Shown here: positions 1 through 7,190 of the stretch, one piece after another
Numbering within the stretch: the first letter of the stretch is position 1
How the letters are laid out: every line of letters begins with the position of its first letter
Source: CAZLBV01 sp964557845
GTDB taxonomy: Bacteria; Acidobacteriota; Aminicenantia; Aminicenantales; Aminicenantaceae
Assembly: GCA_964557845.1 (NCBI GenBank)
Contig: CAZLBV010000205.1
Location: forward strand, 1-12,696
Length of the DNA: 12,696 bases
Direction of reading: 5' to 3'
Notes under the pieces: model-generated
What the model saw: only the letters and a program-made list of their open reading frames with translations
Databases searched by the model: none
What the model was told of the DNA's origin: nothing
Translations under genes and position numbers: made by a program

Positions 1-712
1 TAATATTCTTTAATAGTTTTGTGATCAGATCCGGATCCCAACCTGCTGCTTTTAGGTTGTTGGCCAATTTTTTTCTTCTATGCCGGAAACAAGCTTGCAG
101 AAAATCTAAAAATATCTGATCATCCTTTATATCAAAATCTGTATGCTCTTTTTTTGTTAAGCTTATAAGCGATGAATGAACTTCTGGTGGAGGATTGAAT
201 GATCCTGGGGGGATAGTAAAATGGATTTTCCTCTTGAAATAATTTTCTAATAAAATGGTCAGAGGGGCCTCTTTTTTTGAGGGAAGTTGAGCACAAATTC
301 TCTCTGCCACTTCTTTTTGTAAAAGAAAGACACAGCTTTTAAACAGCATTTTATTCTTTAGGATTTTTGTTATTATGGGAGATGAAATAGAATAAGGTAG
401 ATTACCTGCGATCTTTACCGGAGGCTCCTTTACCAATTTTGACAAGTCTATAGAAAGAATATCATCTTCGAGGATAAGAAGATTGGTATAAGGAAGGGAT
501 CTTAAGGCCGGGATCAAAACCGGATCTTTTTCAACAGCAATCACATAGCCTGCTTTTTCCACGAGATATCTGGTGAGGGAACCTTTTCCCGGCCCTATCT
601 CGATTATGGTATCATTTTTTTCAGGTGCGATCACTGCGGTGATCTTGCGCAAGATCCCGGGATTTGTAAGAAAATGCTGCCCCAATGCTTTTCTTTTTGA
701 ATAAGTGGGCAT
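1..712 (-). CDS. rsmA: 16S rRNA (adenine-1518/1519-N6) dimethyltransferase RsmA/KsgA, 3' end cut by window
   Basis: This gene encodes the universal SAM-dependent enzyme that dimethylates two adjacent adenines in the 3' terminal hairpin of 16S rRNA late in small-subunit assembly. Read from the ATG at 712, 237 codons are open to the window edge with no stop. The family is usually about 260-270 residues, so a few tens of residues are missing. Visible landmarks are the N-terminal LGQHFL (10-15), the SAM-binding motif EIGPGKGSLT (38-47), an acidic residue after the second strand (VEKD, 60-63), the catalytic NLPYSISSPI (104-113), and the FxPPPxVxSSL segment (172-182). A basic FRHRRKKLANNL stretch follows at 209-220. 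No key residue looks altered. There is no clear Shine-Dalgarno before the ATG, and a possible extended -10 lies immediately upstream. The AMIN/barrel gene lies 182 bases upstream on the same strand. The identification is secure. Confidence 0.97.
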   Translation of the reverse strand, partial: MPTYSKRKALGQHFLTNPGILRKITAVIAPEKNDTIIEIGPGKGSLTRYLVEKAGYVIAVEKDPVLIPALRSLPYTNLLILEDDILSIDLSKLVKEPPVKIAGNLPYSISSPIITKILKNKMLFKSCVFLLQKEVAERICAQLPSKKEAPLTILLENYFKRKIHFTIPPGSFNPPPEVHSSLISLTKKEHTDFDIKDDQIFLDFLQACFRHRRKKLANNLKAAGWDPDLITKLLKNI

Positions 713-718
713 AGATCT

Positions 719-727
719 ATTTTAACA
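719..727 (-). promoter_or_regulatory. Possible extended -10 for a leaderless rsmA transcript
   Basis: On the minus strand TGTTAAAAT (an extended -10, TG-n-TAAAAT) ends six bases before the rsmA ATG. That would place the transcription start at or next to the A of the start codon. This fits the lack of a Shine-Dalgarno. The -35 is poor at normal spacing: a TTAACA (746-751) is 21 bases away. A ten-base perfect palindrome, ATAGATCTAT (711-720), overlaps the start codon and the end of the -10. This is inference from sequence alone. Confidence 0.35.
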
Positions 728-833
728 GAAGTTTTGTCTTTTTTGTGTTAAGTTAACCACGAAAATAAAAAAAGTAAATATGTGGATGGGTAGATGAATG
801 AATGGGGGCTGCTTCGAATTTCGGATTTGGGTT

Positions 834-892
834 TTCTTCTAACTTTTTCTATCTTCTAACTTCTATATTCTGCTTTTTCTATATTCTGCTTT
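834..892. repeat. Short tandem repeats in the rsmA/AMIN-protein intergenic gap
   Basis: Two perfect head-to-tail copies of the 16-mer TTCTATATTCTGCTTT occupy 861-876 and 877-892. Just left of them lie two spaced copies of TCTTCTAAC (835-843 and 852-860). The whole stretch is a pyrimidine-rich, TTCTA-based degenerate tandem array on the plus strand. It lies immediately downstream of the stop codon of the AMIN/barrel gene. The rest of the 713-894 gap is AT-rich and holds no gene or rho-independent terminator that I can see. Confidence 0.75.
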
Positions 893-894
893 TT

Positions 895-1971
895 TTACAA
901 ATTAAAGTGATAGGCCAAGCCGATACCATACTCATTTCCGCCCAGATTTATATTAAGTTCGTTCTCTTTGGTTCTGGCATCATGAAATTTAAAGTACAAT
1001 TTGAATGAGAAGGTCTCTACAACTTTTATATAGGTACCGATCTGAAGATTTAGACCGAAGGTTGATCCTTTGGTGGATGGGATGGCGAAAGAAGGTGGGT
1101 AAATTTCTTCATAACTAAAGATCGAGCCCCCCAAACCTACAAAAGGAATGAATCTGCCGTAATGGCGCAAATACATGGCTCCAAAGGAAAAAGGAGTAAG
1201 TTTCAACTTTACTTCTTCTTCAGTTACCGTTGTAAGCCCACTGGTTGAAATAGATTTGAGATCAACGGCGATTGCGATCCCCTCCCGGTTTTTGAGAGGG
1301 ATATAATAACTCACCTCTCCACCAAAAAAGCCGGCACTTTTTCCATAAACATCCTGAAAGTCCGCATCCTGAATGAAATAAAAACCTCCTCCAAAACCCA
1401 ATGTAAGCATTTTATCCATCTTAGTCTCAGGAGTGCTGATGGTTTTTAATTCAGGGATAGGGGGGACTTTTTTGGCAGCCGGTTCGGTTTTTGGATGAGG
1501 TTTCTCTTTTTCCGGCTGTTTAATTTCCTCTTTTGTTTCTTCTGTGGCTGTTTCAGGTTGTTCTTCTAATATTAGTTTTTCAACTTCAAAATATATATAA
1601 AGGCCGTCTTCTTTTTCTTCGATCGAATAAGAGGGTATCTCCTCCATCAGGTCAAAAACAACCCGTATGACATCTGGTTGGTTTTTTGCTGTCCGGATGG
1701 CTAGGACACCCAGATCATTGACCTCGATCAAGGGATTACAGATAAAACTGTTTACTCCTAAAAGATCTATGATCAAACGGTCTGGATTGAACAGAGTAAA
1801 GCTTTCATAATTAACCGGTGTATCGACCTCCAGTTGAACTCCTAGACGGTCTTGTGATTTCTCAAGCACGATATTCTTCAGCATCACAGTGGTATCTTCT
1901 TGAGATGCTGTTACTCCCGGGAGAATTAAAAGCAAAACAATCGCTAATGAATATGTTCTTCTCAATCTCAA
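895..1971 (-). CDS. Exported AMIN-domain plus outer-membrane beta-barrel protein
   Basis: This is a predicted envelope protein of 358 residues. Residues 1-22 form a signal peptide (basic MRLRR, hydrophobic core, likely cleavage after VTA). Residues 29-130 resemble an AMIN domain: a beta-rich repeat with NPDRLIIDL and a second copy around VIRVVFDL. This fold is known from AmiC and PilQ and binds peptidoglycan or septal material. Residues 131-186 are a Lys/Glu/Pro/Thr-rich flexible linker. Residues 187-358 alternate hydrophobic and polar residues in Gly-rich strands (LGFGGGFYFI, FGGEVSYYIPL, RFIPFVGLGGS), like an OMP_b-brl eight-stranded barrel. The chain ends in AYHFNL and not in a terminal Phe. 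The start is TTG at 1971: an in-frame TAG lies just upstream and AGGAGG sits five bases away. A natural reading is an outer-membrane barrel tethered to the cell wall. The exact role is unknown. Confidence 0.8.
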   Translation of the reverse strand: MRLRRTYSLAIVLLLILPGVTASQEDTTVMLKNIVLEKSQDRLGVQLEVDTPVNYESFTLFNPDRLIIDLLGVNSFICNPLIEVNDLGVLAIRTAKNQPDVIRVVFDLMEEIPSYSIEEKEDGLYIYFEVEKLILEEQPETATEETKEEIKQPEKEKPHPKTEPAAKKVPPIPELKTISTPETKMDKMLTLGFGGGFYFIQDADFQDVYGKSAGFFGGEVSYYIPLKNREGIAIAVDLKSISTSGLTTVTEEEVKLKLTPFSFGAMYLRHYGRFIPFVGLGGSIFSYEEIYPPSFAIPSTKGSTFGLNLQIGTYIKVVETFSFKLYFKFHDARTKENELNINLGGNEYGIGLAYHFNL

Positions 1972-1976
1972 TTTTG

Positions 1977-1982
1977 CCTCCT
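1977..1982 (-). promoter_or_regulatory. Shine-Dalgarno fixing a TTG start
   Basis: AGGAGG on the minus strand lies five bases before the TTG at 1971. An in-frame TAG overlaps it, so no longer reading is possible. There is no ATG near the N-terminus that would keep the signal peptide. Confidence 0.85.
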
Positions 1983-2018
1983 AATTCAGTTTTCGTCGTC
2001 CATGCAATAAAAAGATTT

Positions 2019-2050
2019 ATTATATAACCAGAAATGACTAAAATTGTCAA
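2019..2050 (-). promoter_or_regulatory. Sigma70-like promoter for the AMIN/barrel gene
   Basis: On the minus strand a perfect TTGACA (2050-2045) is followed by an AT-rich run containing TATAAT (2024-2019) at 20 bases spacing, or TATATA (2026-2021) at the better 18 bases. The transcript would have a 5' leader of about 40 bases ending in the AGGAGG site. The -35 is exact, but the choice of -10 register is uncertain. Confidence 0.6.
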
Positions 2051-2074
2051 ATCAAAAGAAATCAGAAACTCCAT

Positions 2075-2278
2075 AATTTTGTTTCACGAGGCAAAAGGAA
2101 AGGGAAGGTTCGGTATAAATACTTTTAGAGATGTGACATTTCTCCAGTGAGGGAAAAACCACTACCGGTCACAGCGCTCACACCGAGTTTGACTCGAGGA
2201 TCCATGCCTGAAAACATATTCTATAGCCGTATTATTCCTCTGTTAGAAAATGGGTTAGTTCTATCAATTTTTATGCAG
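2075..2278. other. Divergent intergenic region with possible stem-loops
   Basis: No coding frame here looks real. TGTGAC (2132-2137) can pair with GTCACA (2168-2173), and inside it AGTG (2146-2149) can pair with CACT (2160-2163) around an A-rich loop. A second compact hairpin, CGAGT-TTG-ACTCG, follows at 2184-2196. The region lies upstream of the best promoter for the 848-residue gene, so these could be operator dyads, a separate small RNA or chance. The match to any known riboswitch is poor. Confidence 0.35.
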
Positions 2279-2307
2279 TTGACAAAATTTATCATTACTG
2301 CTATTTT
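2279..2307 (+). promoter_or_regulatory. Sigma70-like promoter of the PKD/propeller gene
   Basis: TTGACA (2279-2284), a 17-base spacer and TATTTT (2302-2307) form a good housekeeping-type promoter. Transcription would start near 2314, giving a leader of about 20-25 bases that contains GGAGGT (2325-2330), six bases before the ATG at 2337. Confidence 0.65.
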
Positions 2308-2336
2308 TATTTGTCTTTAATAATGGAGGTATACGC

Positions 2337-4883
2337 ATGAGATCAAAACTTCTATCGATGGCCGTAATTTTATTTATTTCAATCTGTATGATCCCATCTT
2401 ATATGGATGCAGAAGTCATTCCTCTTCACATCAGCCAGGGTCAGGCTGAGATGCCGTTTATTCATGTTCTAAGAAACGGAGATATCATGGTTGTTTTCGG
2501 AGAGGGGCACCACTTCAATTCGGATTCTACATTATACTACCGCATTTATTCCCAGGAGATCGGTGCTTGGCAGCAAATACATACCGTAGTAAAGCATGCC
2601 TTTTCTTCAGCTTTTCCCCAGATTGCAGAAGACGAGAATGGAAATCTCCATATGGTTTATATGGATGGCAATGCCTCAGCAAACCGTGAGATCTGGTACA
2701 TTATGTACGATTATGCTAAGCAGGAATGGGGACAAAAGTATATGGCTTACGTCAGTTCTGGCGTCAATTCTTCCTGGCCGAGGGTTAGGGTAGAAAATGG
2801 GAAGATATACATTATGTGGACTCATAATTATGTATCAAGCATCGGCCTTACCGATCTATGTATGATCGTTAATGATATCGGAGGACAATGGCCGGTGCCA
2901 ACCAAGAACAGGATAACTATTTCTAACACGGGCCAATCCGCTTCTGTTCATAATTTCTTTGATATTAGAGATGGTAAAATTGCCGTAATCTGGATGGATG
3001 ATAACCATAAGCCGGGCAACTGGGAGATGTACTATTCTGAGGGAAGCTGGAGTGAATCCGGAAAAACCTGGATCTTCAGTAAATACAATCATCTTTGGCC
3101 GACCGGCAATAATCAGTATTATCCTGCTTTATGTATGGATGATGATTATAATGTTCATGTTATTTTTTCTCATAAGAACGGCCCATTCAATTATGCCAGA
3201 AAAGATTATAAAACCAAGCAGTGGACTAAACCCAAAGCGGTTAGTTCAGGAGGGTGTTCTTACACACATATCGCTTATATGAAGTATAAAAAAGGTTTGC
3301 TCCATGAAGTTCACAGACAAAATTACAGCGGTTCCCAAGCTATGTATTATGTGCGGGGTCTCCCCAGTACCGGGCAATGGACCGATCCGATAAGAGTGGC
3401 TGAGAATTTAGATTGGCCGGAATATCCTACAGTTGATATCGATGATGATGGAAAAGTTCATTTTGTATTTAGTGAAGGAGATCCGGATCATCCAAGACAT
3501 ATATATTATGGTAATTTGGAACTTCCGGGTAAACCACCTAACGTTGTTGTGGAAGTATCAAAATACGGCGGTCTCACCCCGTTAAAGGTTAATTTTGACG
3601 GGGCTAAAACCTATGATCCAGATGGTAATGTTATCGAATATCGATGGGAATTCGGCGATGGCGCCACTGCATACGGAAAGAAAGCCTCTCATACTTATAC
3701 TCAGGCTGGTGATTTTACCGCTATTTTAACAGCGATAGATAATGACCTGCTGATAGGTGTGGGAAAAGTTCAGATATCGGTTACAACCGGTGAGCCGGTG
3801 GCTGTGATCGAGGCCGATCCAACGACGGGATTTGCCCCCTTGGAAGTATCCTTTGATGCCAGTAAATCCACCGATGAAGACGGAACGATCGTTTCTTATT
3901 ATTGGGATCTAGGAGACGGGAATACATCCCAGGATATTACTTTTAAACATACCTATGCGCACGGCGGAAGCTACTCTGTAGCCCTGACGGTTAAGGATGA
4001 TGACAATAAAACGGATACAGCGTATCAGAATATCCGGATCTATGAAAGACCAATAGCTGATTTTACGGCTACCCCAGAAAAGGGTCTTTTGCCTCTTACG
4101 GTAGATTTTGATGCATCCGCTTCCGTTGACAACGATGGAACCATTGAGAATTTCTACTGGAATTTTGGAGACGGGGCACAAGGCGATGGTGTGGCTGTTT
4201 CGCATACCTATAACAATATAGGATCATACCAGGTGACGCTCATCGTAGAAGATAATGAGGGATTTTTCGATACGACAAGCAGGACTATCGTGGCTTATGA
4301 AGCAACGAACGTAGATGCGAAATTTACTGCCTCGGTGACAGAAGGAGTAGCCCCGTTGATGGTTGATTTTGATGCTGCCAAATCCTCGGCAGGGTTGAGA
4401 GATATCACTTCATACAAATGGAATTTTGGTGACGGTGAGACCGCTGTCGGCAAGAAACCTTCCCATACTTTTGTAAATCCGGGAGAATACTCCGTTATCC
4501 TGCTTGTAGAGGATGAATGCGGTTTTACCGGTTCTGCCACTATGGTCATTAATGTTTATGGAAAGCCTCTTACACCTTTAGGCATTCAGTATCAGACGAT
4601 CGAGAATAAATCCTTTTTATTTACCGATTATATTAACAGAGTGACTTGGTCGGCTAACCCTACAAATGACACTCTTTTCAATATCGTACAGTACAGAATT
4701 TATCGAAAAAATAAAGGTGAAAACGACAGCCAGTTTACTCTTGTAGGTGAAGTTAGCGGTACGAATTCGGCATATGATGACAGAAAATTCTCAGATAAAA
4801 CCAGCGCGGAAAATTGTGTTTATGCGGTGACCGCAGTAGATGATAAAGGTAGAGAAAGCGATTTTGGCAAGTCTGAATTGTGA
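2337..4883 (+). CDS. Exported seven-repeat propeller protein with four PKD domains and a C-terminal Fn3-like module
   Basis: This 848-residue protein is probably displayed on the cell surface or secreted. Residues 1-25 are a signal peptide. Residues 30-395 carry seven spaced repeats of a sialidase/BNR-like strand pattern (roughly P-x-hydrophobic, Asp/Asn-Gly, then hydrophobic strand) beginning near 39, 93, 147, 205, 262, 310 and 363, which suggests a seven-bladed beta-propeller. Four PKD domains follow at about 401-483, 486-569, 571-655 and 659-741, each with the W-x-(F/L)-GDG core and a downstream SHTY/KHTY/SHTF strand. Residues 742-848 form a fibronectin-III-like module (YRIYRKN, VYAVTAVDDKGRES). 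I see no catalytic Asp-box set that would assign sialidase activity, and no LPXTG or PEP-CTERM tail. The start is supported by GGAGGT six bases upstream. It ends 15 bases from the convergent glycosyltransferase. Binding or adhesion is plausible, but the ligand is unknown. Confidence 0.88.
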   Translation: MRSKLLSMAVILFISICMIPSYMDAEVIPLHISQGQAEMPFIHVLRNGDIMVVFGEGHHFNSDSTLYYRIYSQEIGAWQQIHTVVKHAFSSAFPQIAEDENGNLHMVYMDGNASANREIWYIMYDYAKQEWGQKYMAYVSSGVNSSWPRVRVENGKIYIMWTHNYVSSIGLTDLCMIVNDIGGQWPVPTKNRITISNTGQSASVHNFFDIRDGKIAVIWMDDNHKPGNWEMYYSEGSWSESGKTWIFSKYNHLWPTGNNQYYPALCMDDDYNVHVIFSHKNGPFNYARKDYKTKQWTKPKAVSSGGCSYTHIAYMKYKKGLLHEVHRQNYSGSQAMYYVRGLPSTGQWTDPIRVAENLDWPEYPTVDIDDDGKVHFVFSEGDPDHPRHIYYGNLELPGKPPNVVVEVSKYGGLTPLKVNFDGAKTYDPDGNVIEYRWEFGDGATAYGKKASHTYTQAGDFTAILTAIDNDLLIGVGKVQISVTTGEPVAVIEADPTTGFAPLEVSFDASKSTDEDGTIVSYYWDLGDGNTSQDITFKHTYAHGGSYSVALTVKDDDNKTDTAYQNIRIYERPIADFTATPEKGLLPLTVDFDASASVDNDGTIENFYWNFGDGAQGDGVAVSHTYNNIGSYQVTLIVEDNEGFFDTTSRTIVAYEATNVDAKFTASVTEGVAPLMVDFDAAKSSAGLRDITSYKWNFGDGETAVGKKPSHTFVNPGEYSVILLVEDECGFTGSATMVINVYGKPLTPLGIQYQTIENKSFLFTDYINRVTWSANPTNDTLFNIVQYRIYRKNKGENDSQFTLVGEVSGTNSAYDDRKFSDKTSAENCVYAVTAVDDKGRESDFGKSEL
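3537..4559 (+). repeat. Array of four PKD domain repeats within the propeller protein
   Basis: Four consecutive beta-sandwich repeats of about 83-85 residues each share a run of V-x-FD-(G/A) near the start, then W-x-(F/L)-GDG, then an HTY/HTF strand. They are diverged in sequence, so this is an old domain array and not a recent DNA duplication. PKD arrays usually act as spacers or protein-binding stalks on extracellular proteins. Confidence 0.85.
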
Positions 4884-4898
4884 TAGGACCGGTTAAGA

Positions 4899-7025
4899 TT
4901 ATTGAGGTGAGATCATTACCCGATCAAACCAGAAGTGTGTTGTTCCATAGGAGTGGATGCGTAAGGTTAAATCTGCCGTTTTTTTATTCAAGTTGAAAGG
5001 CAAGATAAATTCCTGATATTCTGAACTATTATTGTAATCTGCTCGACCAATATCGTGGGAAGCTATGAGTCTTTGCCTGTTTCGATCGATGATATACAGC
5101 CTCAGAATGGGATTGTCATTTCGGAGTGAAGAAGTGAATTTGATCCTGAAGCCGGCGTTAAACTGTCCTGGTAAAATTTCTCCGGCAGAGAGTTCCAGAA
5201 AAAATCCACGGCTAGATTTATCTGCCAGGAAGGCATAATTTCCAGAAGCATCGGGATCATATCGCGGTATTCCGTTTTCTCCGTAAAAGGTTTCTCCTTC
5301 GAAGCACTTTATGCTTTCTGCGGTCAGGCAGTCTGTTTCAGTATCAGAGTCTGGATTTAAGGCATATAATTCTGCATAGGTCTTCCATAACGGGAAGCGC
5401 GCCAGCAGTTTTTTGCGGCGCATCTCTCTAGGAAAGTCGGCTTCATAATGCAGTACTTCTATTCTCCCGGCATGGATGGTGGGAATTATGTGAGTGATCT
5501 TATATCTTTGCACATAATCGGGGAAAGGATTTTGATAACCGGATGAGTAGACATGGGCCTCATGGTTATTATGTAAGCTTAATAGGGGAGCGATAAGTCC
5601 CGATAGATGCATGTGGTCAAAGGCTCTTCCTAAGTCTTGGGAGATATGTTTTATGTCGAAACGGGGATTAAAGGCCCATTTAAAATAGGGCTTAAGGTTA
5701 ACTGCTGCTGATAACAGGATCAAAAGGGATACCAGGACGGTTCGAGCTATGGCAGGAATCTGGATCCGGGATTTTTTCGGCCACAGTTTTAAAATCAGAA
5801 AAAAAATAATGGTTACAACCAGTGAGATCAATAAAACAGAATTGAAAGCTGTGCTTCTGGATTCACCGACCGGACGGGCATGGAGAATATAAAATGCACT
5901 TAAGGGGAAGATCAGCCATCCGAATAAAAATAGAAAAAATAAAAGAGGAGATTTTTCCGGTCTTTTTATATGAGTTGTGTGTATAAATTCATATATCCAG
6001 CGGAGACCCAGGATCACAATGGGAGGTACTACCAGCACAAAATGCCGGGATGCATGGTAAGTGATGACAGAAAAGTAGACCATATTGGATATCATCCAAA
6101 AGCTGCAGACCCAATCAATGAGAAGTATCCTATCCGGAGATTTAAAGAACTTATAGGCAAAACCCAGCAAAAACAAGCTGGCCAGGATAGTCATGACCGG
6201 CATCTCATTGAAAAAGAAAAGCTGCCGTCCCCAGAAATTATTGATAATTTCCCTGATTGAATGAAATGTCAACCAGTCGATGTTTTCACCGGCATAAGCT
6301 TGGATCATGCTCTTATGGGGAAGATAAAACGTCAGATACCAGATAAAAGAAGTCAGGATGACTCCCGAAAGGAACAACCCCACCAACGTTAATGCAGATA
6401 TAATAGTTTTTCTTTTTTTAAAGAATAGAAAAAAAGCGTATCCGATTAATATTGCCGGAAATATCTGTGCGAATGTTCCTTTTACTGTAAATGCGATAAA
6501 ACAAGATATTCCAGCCAAAAATGCCGGGATCCTTTTATCCTCTTTCCTGTCGAGTAAATACAAGGCTAAAAAGGCAAAGAAAAACTGGGGCATCACCCGC
6601 ACCGCTATTCGGCTGAACATAGTGAATTGGTAATTGATCCCTAAAACGGCGACTCCGATCAGGGCAAATTTTTTATTCGCATACTTTTTGAAGAGAAAAT
6701 ACATAAGGATCAACAGCAGACAGCTGAAGATAACCGGAACAAGATTCATCTGCCCGACACCGGGGCCGAAGAGGAGAAAAACTAAATAGGTAACATAATG
6801 GGGAAGAGGGCTTACATGCATGATATTCCACATGTCCATTTCCCATTGTCCCAGCACGACCTTGTTTCTGGCGTTTATAACATAAGAACCGGGATCGGAC
6901 ATGTATCCCATGCTGTTTTGACTGAGATTTGCCGGAGGATCCGCATCTAAATGAATAAACCGCATCAGAAATAGAAGCCCGAATACAGCGATAATAACGA
7001 AAGTCGATTTTGGATATTTTTTCAT
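4899..7025 (-). CDS. GT-C family membrane glycosyltransferase (PMT/ArnT-like) with C-terminal beta-sandwich domain
   Basis: This 708-residue integral membrane protein resembles the PMT_2/ArnT group, which transfers sugars from polyprenyl-phosphate donors on the periplasmic face. About 13 hydrophobic segments lie between residues 8 and 443, the first at 8-24. The first external loop has S-DPGSY-VINARN (43-53). Its Asp44 is placed like the catalytic acidic residue of GT-C enzymes. Residues 445-708 are soluble. The last 115 or so (about 595-708, ending HFWFDRVMISPQ) look like a jelly-roll, carbohydrate-binding-like sandwich. The start chosen is ATG at 7025, preceded by AAGGGGTGAG. The longer frame begins at TTG 7064 with no ribosome site and would add 13 polar residues. 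The gene is divergent from the radical SAM operon and convergent with the PKD gene. The acceptor, whether protein, lipid or polymer, is not readable from sequence. Confidence 0.82.
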   Translation of the reverse strand: MKKYPKSTFVIIAVFGLLFLMRFIHLDADPPANLSQNSMGYMSDPGSYVINARNKVVLGQWEMDMWNIMHVSPLPHYVTYLVFLLFGPGVGQMNLVPVIFSCLLLILMYFLFKKYANKKFALIGVAVLGINYQFTMFSRIAVRVMPQFFFAFLALYLLDRKEDKRIPAFLAGISCFIAFTVKGTFAQIFPAILIGYAFFLFFKKRKTIISALTLVGLFLSGVILTSFIWYLTFYLPHKSMIQAYAGENIDWLTFHSIREIINNFWGRQLFFFNEMPVMTILASLFLLGFAYKFFKSPDRILLIDWVCSFWMISNMVYFSVITYHASRHFVLVVPPIVILGLRWIYEFIHTTHIKRPEKSPLLFFLFLFGWLIFPLSAFYILHARPVGESRSTAFNSVLLISLVVTIIFFLILKLWPKKSRIQIPAIARTVLVSLLILLSAAVNLKPYFKWAFNPRFDIKHISQDLGRAFDHMHLSGLIAPLLSLHNNHEAHVYSSGYQNPFPDYVQRYKITHIIPTIHAGRIEVLHYEADFPREMRRKKLLARFPLWKTYAELYALNPDSDTETDCLTAESIKCFEGETFYGENGIPRYDPDASGNYAFLADKSSRGFFLELSAGEILPGQFNAGFRIKFTSSLRNDNPILRLYIIDRNRQRLIASHDIGRADYNNSSEYQEFILPFNLNKKTADLTLRIHSYGTTHFWFDRVMISPQ

Positions 7026-7035
7026 CTCACCCCTT
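7026..7035 (-). promoter_or_regulatory. Ribosome binding site deciding the GT-C start
   Basis: Minus-strand AAGGGGTGAG immediately precedes the ATG at 7025 and matches the anti-Shine-Dalgarno with one missing base. It favours this ATG over the in-frame TTG at 7064. Confidence 0.65.
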
Positions 7036-7095
7036 TTATTACACCATGCGTTTTTAAGTGTCAATCTTATCCTCAGGGTGAGATCCAGAGATATG

Positions 7096-7124
7096 TTGAC
7101 AAAAAACCGGCTATTCTTTATCCT
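7096..7124 (+). promoter_or_regulatory. Sigma70-like promoter of the radical SAM/GT2 operon
   Basis: TTGACA (7096-7101), a 17-base spacer and TATCCT (7119-7124) lie 66 bases before the first operon ATG. The predicted leader of about 60 bases has no good Shine-Dalgarno near the ATG at 7191. It can form an AU-only hairpin between TTTTTTC (7134-7140) and GAAAAAA (7148-7154). I looked for cobalamin riboswitch features in the 7026-7190 gap and saw none; the gap is also too short for a full one. Confidence 0.6.
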
Positions 7125-7190
7125 TGGTATTTATTTTTTCTTGATTGGAAAAAACACTCTGTTAAGAGATAATAAAAGACAGTTATTTAA

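Noticed and set aside
834..892. CRISPR-like repeat-spacer array
   Set aside because: The copies are only 16 bases, directly adjacent without spacers, and no cas genes are present.
802..1008. Small plus-strand frame over the repeat region
   Set aside because: It is low-complexity Phe/Leu-rich sequence from the TTCTA repeats and runs into the antisense of the AMIN gene, with no ribosome site.
2132..2173. TGTGAC...GTCACA as a CRP-type operator
   Set aside because: The half-sites are 30 bases apart instead of about six, so it cannot be a single CRP site.
7026..7064. Longer GT-C frame starting at TTG 7064
   Set aside because: It adds 13 polar residues ahead of the first membrane segment and has no ribosome site, while the ATG at 7025 is preceded by AAGGGGTGAG.
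7038..7064. Minus-strand TTGACA (7064-7059) and TGTAAT (7043-7038) as the GT-C promoter
   Set aside because: The spacer is only 15 bases and the transcript would start within the ribosome binding site, so I do not call it.
7026..7190. Cobalamin riboswitch before the B12-enzyme operon
   Set aside because: No B12-box-like conserved core is visible and the leader is too short for the aptamer.
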